Below, piece after piece: positions 1 to 5,284 of a stretch of DNA of 5,284 nt. The notes below the pieces were generated by a model. It was not told where the DNA came from, searched no databases, and was given only the letters and a program-made list of their open reading frames with translations. Location of the stretch: NCBI GenBank assembly GCA_025352585.1, contig JANXTD010000427.1:1-5284 (forward strand), given 5' to 3'. How positions within the stretch are numbered: position 1 is the stretch's first letter; every line of letters begins with the position of its first letter. The translations under genes and the position numbers were made by a program. This stretch comes from Fimbriiglobus sp. Lineage in GTDB: Bacteria > Planctomycetota > Planctomycetia > Gemmatales > Gemmataceae.

Positions 1-121
1 CGACGGAACAGCCGTTGGCTGCAAGCGTCGCCGCCGCCCGCTTCGACCCTCGCTCGCGCGTCGGGCTAACAAGAGTCGCCTGCGGCGGAGCTGAAAGCGC
101 CAACACCGAGGCACGACGGAC

Positions 122-160
122 GTGACAACCAACCCCGCCCAGGGGCTTGGCGTGTGTCAC
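122..160 (-). terminator. GC-rich hairpin at the stop codon of the small membrane gene
   Basis: GTGACA (122-127), CCAA (129-132) and CCCC (133-136) pair with TGTCAC (155-160), TTGG (147-150) and GGGG (142-145), closing a 5-base loop. A small internal loop (128 against 151-154) and one bulged base (146) interrupt the stem. The hairpin begins at the last sense base before the TGA, so a terminating ribosome would cover its 5' arm. No U-tract follows on the minus strand. It is the likely 3' end signal of the small gene, but is weaker evidence than the hairpin at 538-604. Confidence 0.45.
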
Positions 161-504
161 CCACTCGCCTGGTGGAGGTAGGACAGGCTGAGCAGAAACC
201 ACCACAGCGTGCCCGCGACGCAGAGCAGTCCCGTCCAGACCCGCGGGTAGGCCGGGTGCGACGCAATAGCGGCGAGCAGGGGCAGGCCGGTCGCACAAGT
301 GTACCCGAGGGAGTCGTCATTGAAGCCGACGACGTGGCCCCACAAGCCGACGAAGGGGCCGACAAATGGCCCGACCAGGAACAGGGCGGATTCGGCCGGG
401 GTGTCGAAGCATCGGGCGAGGTCGCCGTTCAACCAGGCCACTCCCAGGGTCATGACGCCGAACGTCGGGCCGATCACGCGGAGACGCCGGCCGAAGCTCG
501 CCAT
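157..504 (-). CDS. Small four-helix membrane protein of unknown function, 115 residues
   Basis: Starts at ATG 502-504 behind a GGGGAG site eight bases away, and ends at TGA 157-159. The N-terminus is short and basic (MASFGRRLR), followed by four likely membrane segments at about residues 10-25, 39-60, 66-81 and 89-109, and a short polar tail (HQASG). By the positive-inside rule both ends should be cytoplasmic. Notable points are a tandem VGPF-VGPF-VG stretch at 44-53 in helix 2, an acidic N-D-D loop at 62-64, a W-W-F cluster at 101-103, and three cysteines (C32, C70, C95). I do not recognise a named family; it resembles the many small uncharacterised integral membrane proteins of planctomycetes. 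The overlapping frames give Arg/Ser/Pro-rich products, whereas this one is clearly hydrophobic, which supports it as the coding frame. It follows the giant gene in the same direction after a 120-base gap holding a strong hairpin. A functional link is not shown. Confidence 0.72.
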   Translation of the reverse strand: MASFGRRLRVIGPTFGVMTLGVAWLNGDLARCFDTPAESALFLVGPFVGPFVGLWGHVVGFNDDSLGYTCATGLPLLAAIASHPAYPRVWTGLLCVAGTLWWFLLSLSYLHQASG

Positions 505-541
505 CGCCGGTACTCCCCAGAGTCTGCGGACCGAACCGGCG
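505..541 (-). promoter_or_regulatory. Seven-pair stem enclosing the Shine-Dalgarno of the small membrane gene
   Basis: CGCCGGT at 505-511 is the exact reverse complement of ACCGGCG at 535-541, leaving a 23-base loop (512-534) that contains the ribosome binding site. The inner arm ends one base before the start codon. The outer arm shares 538-541 with the base of the large hairpin 538-604, so the outermost part of the two folds cannot coexist. This could tune translation of the small gene, but a 7-pair GC-rich stem can arise by chance in DNA of this composition, so the regulatory reading is speculative. Confidence 0.3.
513..518 (-). promoter_or_regulatory. Shine-Dalgarno sequence GGGGAG
   Basis: On the minus strand the sequence reads GGGGAG, then eight bases, then ATG at 502-504. 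This spacing is ideal and decides the start of the small membrane protein in favour of 504 over the longer possible start at 576, which would fall inside the large hairpin. Confidence 0.7.
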
Positions 542-604
542 CGCCGAGGGCGTGAGCAACGGGAGGCCCTCAGCACCTCCCGTCGCTCACGCCCTCGGCT
601 CGCC
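538..604 (-). terminator. Very strong intergenic hairpin after the giant gene, no U-tract
   Basis: Arms 543-566 and 576-599 pair over 24 positions around a 9-base loop (567-575). After one mismatch (542/600), four more pairs form between 538-541 and 601-604. The only imperfect position inside the 24 is 558/584: it is A against C in plus-strand RNA but a U-G wobble in minus-strand RNA, so the fold is complete only in the transcript of these genes. The base of the stem is 20 bases past the stop codon at 625. No run of U follows on the minus strand (the next bases are GGTTCGGT), so it is not a textbook intrinsic terminator. It may terminate inefficiently, protect the 3' end of the long mRNA, or be a copy of a dispersed palindromic element. 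Confidence 0.65.
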
Positions 605-624
605 CCAGAGGCGTCTCGCGGCGG

Positions 625-3600
625 TTAGCCCACGAAGACGCCGTTGGTCGAGCCGGGGAGGTCTTCAAACTCCCACTGCGTGTTCGGCACCACGTTGCTG
701 AGGATCTGTTCGGCCGTGTAGGCCCGCACCGTCGTGCCGCTGCCGGCCCCGGAGCCGGTGATGACGGCCGAGCCGACGCCCTCGACCGCGCTGAGCCGCT
801 TCATCGCGACCCGGACGCCGCCGACCGCGGTCACGTCGCCGGAGAAGAAGTTGCCGATCTGGGCCTGCGGGACGAGGTCCACGTTGGGGAACGGCGAGGC
901 GAGCAGGATCTGCTTGCCGCTGACGACCCGCACCCGCGGGCCGCCGCCGGGGCCGGCCCCGAAGGCTATGTCGCCGAAGCCGTCGCCGTTGACGTCGCCG
1001 CCCGCGACGTAGGCCCCGTTGCGCAGTTCCGGCTCGAAGGCGAAGAAGTCGGCGACGAGCCGGCCCGGCTTCGGGTCGCCGCTGAGGACCGACTTGCCGT
1101 CGTAGACCGCCACCCGCGGGCCGCCGCCGAAGCCGGCCGCGACGACCACGTCGGTGACGCCGTCGCCGTTGACGTCGGTCAGAGTAGCCCGCGCCCCGCC
1201 GAAGAAGTTGGGGTCGTCGATGCCGAAGAAGTCGGCGACGGTGGCGAAGGTCTTGCCGTCCACGATCCGCACCCGCGGGCCGCCGCCGTTGTCCGGCGAC
1301 AGCACGATGTCGTCGTAGCCGTCGCTGTTGACGTCGCCGACGGTGACGAACACCCCGCCGGTGAAGGTGGCCTCGAACGCCAGGAACGACTGGACCACCT
1401 TGCCCGTGGCCGGGTCGAAGACGCGCACGTCCGGCTTGAGGCCGACGCCCGGCGCGGTCACGACCCGCGGCCCGAACGGCGTCCGCAGCAGCCCCGCCCG
1501 GACGCCGCCCACGAAGGACGGGTCGTACGGGACGAACTCGTTGCGGACCGAGCCGTCCGGGTTCAGGACGCGGACCAGGCTCGGCACGCCGGCGTCGGTG
1601 CCGACCGCGGTGAGGCTCGACTGCGACAGCGGGTTCAGGCTGCCGGGGTCCACGACGCCGGGGACCGGCGGGGCGACCGCGAGGCCGCCCGAGGTGCCGG
1701 TCAGCGTCGGGTCGTTGGGGTCGGTCACGGTCACCGACTGCGTGCCGGCCACGCGGAAGGTCACCGTGCCGGAGCCGACGCCGTTGACGAGCGACACCGG
1801 GTTGGTGAACACGGCCCGCGGGTCGGAACTGGTGACCGCGAGGTCGCCCTTGTAGTTGCTGGCGAAGTTGCCGAACGGGTCGAAGGCGGTCACGGTGAAC
1901 GTCGCCGGGCTGAGCGCGGTGACGGGGTTCGGGAAGTTCGAGAACTTGAAGACCGTCGCGGCCGTCGGCACCACGGCGATGTTCACCTGCGACGCGCTCA
2001 GGGCGGCGTTGCCCGACACGCTGCCGGTGACCGACTGGAAGCCGGCCGTGCGGAGCGAGAAGCCGGTCGTGAAGGTCTTGCGGCCCTGGTCGCCGGCGAC
2101 GAACGTGTAGGCCGCGGACACCACGCCCTGCGGGTCGCTGGTGCTGAACTGGACCGTGCCGGCGAAGTTCGACACGGGGTTGCCGAAGTCGTCCGCCGCG
2201 GCGACGGTCAGGCCGGCGTCCAGCCCGGCGACGACCGGCGACGGGTAGCCGCCGACCGTCAGGCGGCTCAGCGCCCCGGCCGTCACGACGATCCCGGACT
2301 GCGTCGCGGTCAGGGCCGGCGTCACCACGTCCGTCGCCGAGAGCGACTGGGTGCCGGCGGTCTTGAGGGTCGCGGCGAAGGCGTGCTGGCCGCCGTCCGA
2401 CGGGAGGAACGTGTAGGCGATCGGCAGCCCCTTGTTCGCGCCGACCTGCCGGTCGCTGGAGTCGAACTGGACCGTGCCCTGGTAGGCGGTGGCCGGGTTG
2501 CCGAAGCGGTCGCGGGCCGTGACGACGAAGGGGTTGCTGCTGCCCGCGGCGACCGAGGCCGGGTAGCCGGCCAGCGTCAGGCCGGCCGCCACGTCGGCGG
2601 TCACGAGGATGCCGGTCTGCGCCCCGGCGATGGTCGCGGTGACCGTGTCGGTCGCGCCGATCGACTGGAGGCCGGCCGTCTTGAGCGTCGCGCCGTTGAC
2701 GAAGACGTGGACGCCGTTGTCGGCGGCCGTGAAGGTGTAGTCGGCCGGCAGCCCCTTGCCCACGCCGTTGACTTGAGTGTCCGAGGTGCTGAAGTGCAGC
2801 GTGCCGCGGTAGGTGCCGGCCTGGTTGCCGTACAGGTCGCGGGCCACGACGCCGAGGCTGCCCGCCGCCCCGGCCGTGGCCGGGTTGGGGAAGCCGCTGA
2901 CGCTCAGCTTCGCGGCCGCGGCGGCCACCACCACGATGCCCGACTGCGCCCCGGCGAAGCCGGAGGTCTGGTCGGTGACGCCGATCGACTGCGACCCGGC
3001 CGTCTTGAGCTGCGCCCCCGCGGCGAAGACGTGGCTGCCCGCGTCCACCGCCGAGAAGGTGTACTGCGTCGGCAGCCCGTTGCCGGCGGTCACGAGCGGG
3101 TCGGTGCTGGTGAAGCCGACCGAGCCGGTGTAGCCGCTGGCGCGGTTGCCGAAGGGGTCGGTCGCCAGGACCGTGAAGCCGTTGACGCTGCCCGCCACGA
3201 CCGGCGACGGGTGGCCGGCGAGGGTGAACTGCGAGGCCGGCGCGGCGACGACCACGATGTTCGCCTGCGACGCGCTGATGGTCTTGGTGACCGTGTCGGT
3301 CGCGGTGACCGACTGCTTGCCGGCGGTCTTCAACTGCGAGCCGAGCACGAAGGTGTGCACCCCGGCGTCGGTGGCCGCGAACGTGTAGTCGGCCGGCTCC
3401 GACGCCTGGGCGTCGCTGCTGGTGACGTGCAGCGTCCCGGTGTAGCCGGTGGCGACGTTGCCGAAGCGGTCGAAGGCGGTCGCCGTGAAGTCGCTGGCGG
3501 TGCCGGCGACGACCGGCGTGCGGTGCCCGGCGAGCTTGAGCGACGCGGCCGCGGTCGGCGTGACGAGGATGCCGACCTGCGACCCGGCGATCGTGCCCGT

Positions 3601-5284
3601 GCTCACGTCCTTGGCGCTCACCGACTGGAAGCCGGCGGTCCGCAGGCTGACCTGGTTGGTGACGCCCGACTGGCCCTGGTCCACCGCCTTGAAGGTCAGG
3701 TTGAGCGGCAGGCCGTCGCCGATCGACACCTGCTTGTCGCTGCTGAAGAACGACACGTCGCCGACGAAGCCGGTCGCCCGGTTGCCGAAGGCGTCGCGGG
3801 CCGTCAGCGCGATGTCGTTGAGGCTGCCCGCGACCGTCGGGTTGCGGACACCAGACACGTCGAACCGGCTCGCGGCCCCCGGCGTGACGACGATGCCGGT
3901 CTGCGTGCCGGTCAGGCTGGGGGTGACCGTCGAGGTCGCCGTGACCGACTGCGTGCCGACGGTCCGCAGACTGACCTGGCCGAACAGCGTCGCCGTGCCG
4001 GTGCCGGCGGTGAAGGTGAAGTTGGCCGGCAGCCCCTTGCTCGCGCTCGTGCCGACCTGCTGCTGCGGGTCGCTGCTCGTGAACGCGACGGTCCCGGCGT
4101 AGTTGGTGTCGACGTTGTTGTACGGGTCGAAGGCGACCAGATCGACGTTGGAGAAGGCCCCCGCGACCACCGACGCGGGGATGCCCGAGACGGTGAACCG
4201 GGACGCCGCCGCCGGGGTGACGACGATGCCGTTCTGCGCCGCGGCAATGCTCGGGGTCACCGTGTCCGTCGCGCCGAGCGACTGCGTGCCGACGGTCTTG
4301 AACTGCGAGCCGCTGACGAAGGCGTGGACGCCGTTGTCCAAGCCGACGCCCGAGGTGAACGTGTAATCGACCGGCTCCGACGACTGGGCGTCGGTCGTCG
4401 TGAAGTGGACGGTGCCGGTGTAGCCGGTGGCGACGTTGCCGAAGGGGTCGTAGGCCGTCACCGTGAAGCTGTTCATGCTGCCGGCGACGACGGGGGTCGC
4501 GTGGCCGGTCACCCGGAGCGTCGAGGCGGCGGCGGGGGTCACGACGATGCCGACCTGCGTGCCGGTGATCCGGCCCGAGAGCACGTCCGTGGCCGTGACC
4601 GACTGCGTGCCGACCGTCTTGAGGCTGACCTGGCCGACGAGGGTTTTCATGCCGTAGTCGGTGGCGGCGAAGCTGAAGCCGGACGGCAAGCCGCCGTTGA
4701 GGGCCGTCGATTGCGGGTCGGTCGTCGTGAAGTTGACCGCGCCCACGAAGCCGTCGGCGAGGTTGTTGAACACGTCGCGGGCCGTCAGCGTCACGTTCTG
4801 CGGGACGCCGGCGACGACGGACGCGGGGATGCCGTTGACGTCGAAGCGCACCGCGGCCCCGCCGCGGACGACGATCTTCTCGGTCGCCGAGCCGAACACC
4901 GCCGCCATGTCGGTCACGCTCACGGACTGCGTGCCGGACAGGCCCGGCGGGGCGACGAACGTCGCGGTCTGGTACGTGACCTTGAACACCTTCGAGCCGA
5001 GGTCGCTGGCCGTGAAGGTGTAGTCGGCCGGGACGGTCGCGCCGGGGTCGGTCGCCGAGGCGAAGTGGACCGTGCCCCCGAACGTGGTCAGCGGGTTGCC
5101 GTCGGTGCCGATCGCGGTCACCCGCACGGCCACCGGGTCGGCGGCGCGGGCCGAGTAAGCCTGGTCGATGAACAGGTTGCCTTGCTGGGCACCGGCGACC
5201 GTGACGAAGTTGCCGGTGTAGGCGTCCACCGAGGCGGGCGTGAACGTGCCGGCGACCGTGTTGCCGGTCACGTTGCTGAGCGTC
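625..5284 (-). CDS. Giant Ig-like repeat / FG-GAP (VCBS-type) beta-propeller protein, N-terminus missing
   Basis: The frame is open to the right edge (the codons before the GTG at 5269-5271 read T-L-S-N), so this is a 5'-partial gene with 1,552 residues visible and a TAA stop at 625-627. Residue numbers here count that GTG as 1. Order: a divergent beta-domain (1-137), ten tandem Ig-like domains (138-1201), a Pro/Gly linker (about 1202-1216), then a propeller (about 1217-1548) with three DxNxDGxxD loops at 1313, 1366 and 1426. The visible part has no cysteine and a single tryptophan (W1533), and is rich in Thr, Val, Ala and Gly, as expected of an extracellular beta-rich protein. No catalytic motif, LPXTG, PEP-CTERM or membrane anchor is visible; the chain ends exactly at the last propeller strand. 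The signal peptide would be upstream of the window. A surface adhesin or matrix role is inferred from architecture only; the ligand is unknown. A strong hairpin follows the stop by 20 bases. Confidence 0.93.
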   Translation of the reverse strand, partial: TLSNVTGNTVAGTFTPASVDAYTGNFVTVAGAQQGNLFIDQAYSARAADPVAVRVTAIGTDGNPLTTFGGTVHFASATDPGATVPADYTFTASDLGSKVFKVTYQTATFVAPPGLSGTQSVSVTDMAAVFGSATEKIVVRGGAAVRFDVNGIPASVVAGVPQNVTLTARDVFNNLADGFVGAVNFTTTDPQSTALNGGLPSGFSFAATDYGMKTLVGQVSLKTVGTQSVTATDVLSGRITGTQVGIVVTPAAASTLRVTGHATPVVAGSMNSFTVTAYDPFGNVATGYTGTVHFTTTDAQSSEPVDYTFTSGVGLDNGVHAFVSGSQFKTVGTQSLGATDTVTPSIAAAQNGIVVTPAAASRFTVSGIPASVVAGAFSNVDLVAFDPYNNVDTNYAGTVAFTSSDPQQQVGTSASKGLPANFTFTAGTGTATLFGQVSLRTVGTQSVTATSTVTPSLTGTQTGIVVTPGAASRFDVSGVRNPTVAGSLNDIALTARDAFGNRATGFVGDVSFFSSDKQVSIGDGLPLNLTFKAVDQGQSGVTNQVSLRTAGFQSVSAKDVSTGTIAGSQVGILVTPTAAASLKLAGHRTPVVAGTASDFTATAFDRFGNVATGYTGTLHVTSSDAQASEPADYTFAATDAGVHTFVLGSQLKTAGKQSVTATDTVTKTISASQANIVVVAAPASQFTLAGHPSPVVAGSVNGFTVLATDPFGNRASGYTGSVGFTSTDPLVTAGNGLPTQYTFSAVDAGSHVFAAGAQLKTAGSQSIGVTDQTSGFAGAQSGIVVVAAAAAKLSVSGFPNPATAGAAGSLGVVARDLYGNQAGTYRGTLHFSTSDTQVNGVGKGLPADYTFTAADNGVHVFVNGATLKTAGLQSIGATDTVTATIAGAQTGILVTADVAAGLTLAGYPASVAAGSSNPFVVTARDRFGNPATAYQGTVQFDSSDRQVGANKGLPIAYTFLPSDGGQHAFAATLKTAGTQSLSATDVVTPALTATQSGIVVTAGALSRLTVGGYPSPVVAGLDAGLTVAAADDFGNPVSNFAGTVQFSTSDPQGVVSAAYTFVAGDQGRKTFTTGFSLRTAGFQSVTGSVSGNAALSASQVNIAVVPTAATVFKFSNFPNPVTALSPATFTVTAFDPFGNFASNYKGDLAVTSSDPRAVFTNPVSLVNGVGSGTVTFRVAGTQSVTVTDPNDPTLTGTSGGLAVAPPVPGVVDPGSLNPLSQSSLTAVGTDAGVPSLVRVLNPDGSVRNEFVPYDPSFVGGVRAGLLRTPFGPRVVTAPGVGLKPDVRVFDPATGKVVQSFLAFEATFTGGVFVTVGDVNSDGYDDIVLSPDNGGGPRVRIVDGKTFATVADFFGIDDPNFFGGARATLTDVNGDGVTDVVVAAGFGGGPRVAVYDGKSVLSGDPKPGRLVADFFAFEPELRNGAYVAGGDVNGDGFGDIAFGAGPGGGPRVRVVSGKQILLASPFPNVDLVPQAQIGNFFSGDVTAVGGVRVAMKRLSAVEGVGSAVITGSGAGSGTTVRAYTAEQILSNVVPNTQWEFEDLPGSTNGVFVG
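628..1668 (-). other. C-terminal FG-GAP/VCBS-type beta-propeller, probably six blades, with three calcium loops
   Basis: Residues 1202-1548, beginning with a Pro/Gly linker. A repeated strand pattern of aromatic pair, acidic turn, then GGVxV occurs six times: NEFVPYDPSFVGGVRAG (1244), QSFLAFEATFTGGVFVT (1294), ADFFGIDDPNFFGGARA (1346), ADFFAFEPELRNGAYVA (1407), GNFFSGDVTAVGGVRVA (1473) and WEFEDLPGSTNGVFVG (1533, ending the protein). Between them lie strands of the type GGGPRVRVxDGK. Calcium-type loops DVNSDGYDD (1313-1321), DVNGDGVTD (1366-1374) and DVNGDGFGD (1426-1434) precede three of these strands; the other blades lack them. Such repeats are known from integrin alpha chains and from many bacterial surface proteins, where they bind Ca2+ and can mediate adhesion. 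Binding and ligand here are inference. The blade count is my reading of the spacing (about 51-65 residues) and is less certain than the family. Confidence 0.85.
3437..3466. repeat. 30-base exact direct repeat, copy 1 (inside Ig domain R5)
   Basis: This stretch is identical, by my reading, to 4415-4444 in domain R2, 978 bases away, and it encodes the FGNVATGYTG turn. The spacing is exactly the distance between the starts of R2 and R5, so both copies sit in register. It is the longest exact DNA match I found inside the array by eye. Confidence 0.8.
4415..4444. repeat. 30-base exact direct repeat, copy 2 (inside Ig domain R2)
   Basis: Partner of 3437-3466. The flanks diverge immediately on both sides (g versus c at each end), although the surrounding 100 bases remain similar. 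Identity at DNA level, not just protein level, suggests duplication or conversion between R2 and R5 recent enough not to be fully randomised at third codon positions. Confidence 0.8.
4861..5284 (-). other. Divergent N-terminal beta-domain of the giant protein (R0)
   Basis: Residues 1-137 plus four codons before them. About the first 28 residues look like the tail of a preceding, different domain (VTGNTVAGTF, then TPASVDAYTGNFVTVAGA) that I cannot assign. From about residue 29 the pattern matches the later repeats loosely: VTAIGTDGNPLTTFGGTVHF corresponds to the D-FGN...GTVxF half, PADYTFTASDLGSKVF to the central strand pair, and GTQSVSVTD to the end strand. It differs by having TDGN in place of D-FGN, a longer loop around residues 103-111 (ATFVAPPGL) and an ending EKIVVRG. 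It is best read as an older or capping member of the array, or the first of a different set that continues outside the window. Confidence 0.7.

Larger units (their letters stand above)
1669..4860 (-). repeat. Ten tandem Ig-like domains (R1-R10), about 99-111 residues each
   Basis: Domain limits by residue: R1 138-247, R2 248-354, R3 355-465, R4 466-573, R5 574-676, R6 677-783, R7 784-892, R8 893-998, R9 999-1102, R10 1103-1201. Each follows one template: AAS-x-hydrophobic strand, G[HIFY]P.PVVAG turn, LTAxDxFGN, then Y.GTVxF[TS]SSDPQ, a variable loop, GLP..YTFTAxDxG, LKTAGTQSVTATD, and a closing GIVVTPA that passes straight into the next AAS. The fixed linker and near-constant length indicate a rigid stalk-like rod of beta-sandwiches. 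The fold resembles bacterial Ig-like families with the same D-FGN and AG-QSVTA signatures; I cannot say which Pfam family would score best. R10 is the most degenerate: it lacks the GLP..YTF segment and its D-strand ends in DPNDPTLTG before the linker. Confidence 0.88.

Noticed and set aside
1..30. Small hairpin (CAGCC-GTT-GGCTG at 9-21, with flanking CGACG and CGTCG)
   Set aside because: Two five-pair stems separated by an internal loop, no U-tract, and at the window edge without context; common by chance in DNA of this composition.
66..365. Minus-strand frame at 66-365 overlapping the small membrane gene
   Set aside because: The product is Ser/Cys/Arg-rich and compositionally odd, has no convincing start, and conflicts with the better-supported frame at 157-504.
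538..545. Eight-base palindrome GGCGCGCC
   Set aside because: It is a by-product of the hairpin base in GC-rich sequence; no sign of an operator or an attachment site around it.
505..576. Longer start for the small membrane gene at 576
   Set aside because: It would add 24 Arg-rich residues encoded within and beside the large hairpin and lacks a convincing ribosome site; the ATG at 502-504 has GGGGAG at ideal spacing.
154..628. Plus-strand frames at 154-555 and 299-628
   Set aside because: The products are Arg/Pro/Gly-rich with no hydrophobic or domain pattern and lie opposite the small membrane gene, whose frame has a good ribosome binding site and clear helices.
931..1288. Three copies of a 19-base sequence (931-949, 1111-1129, 1270-1288) resembling spaced direct repeats
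   Set aside because: They are in frame and encode the conserved GGGPRV strand of successive propeller blades, with spacings of 180 and 159 bases, so they are domain repeats and not a CRISPR or iteron array.
1328..5023. Several long plus-strand open frames (for example 1328-1855, 3449-4102, 4661-5023)
   Set aside because: They lie antisense to the repeat protein. Their products repeat the same Thr/Ala/Pro/Val-rich pattern because the sense strand is repetitive and GC-rich with few stops in the antisense frame; no domain pattern of their own is visible.
5269..5271. GTG at 5269-5271 as the true start of the giant gene
   Set aside because: The frame stays open to the window edge, the codon encodes an ordinary Val within a beta-strand-like sequence, and no signal peptide follows. 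It is simply the first start-like codon inside the window.

Overview
The window is strongly GC-rich and both genes I can support lie on the minus strand. Nearly 90 % of it is the C-terminal 1,552 residues of one very long protein built from tandem Ig-like domains and a terminal FG-GAP/VCBS-type beta-propeller. That architecture, the base composition and the small hydrophobic neighbour fit a planctomycete, most likely a Gemmataceae relative. This placement is an inference from protein style; no rRNA or marker gene is present to prove it.

Layout, read on the minus strand from high to low coordinates. From the right edge down to 4861 there is a divergent first beta-domain; the reading frame is still open at the edge, so the true start, any signal peptide and any earlier domains lie outside the window. 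From 4860 to 1669 there are ten tandem Ig-like domains of about 99-111 residues. From 1668 to 628 there is a beta-propeller in which I count six blades, the central three carrying DxNxDGxxD calcium loops; the stop codon is at 625-627. Bases 505-624 are intergenic and hold a very strong hairpin (538-604). Bases 157-504 encode a 115-residue membrane protein with about four transmembrane helices and a clear Shine-Dalgarno sequence. A second hairpin (122-160) starts at its stop codon. Bases 1-121 hold no gene I can support.

The large protein is probably exported and sits on or outside the cell surface, as an adhesin-like or matrix protein. No enzymatic, anchor or sorting motif is visible in the part present. 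The small membrane gene follows in the same orientation, but the hairpin between them makes tight co-expression uncertain, and nothing in the sequence shows a functional link.

I see no defence system, CRISPR array, tRNA, transposase or other mobile element. The points worth a second look are the repeat history of the Ig array, the six-blade reading of the propeller, and the RNA structures around the 120-base intergenic gap.
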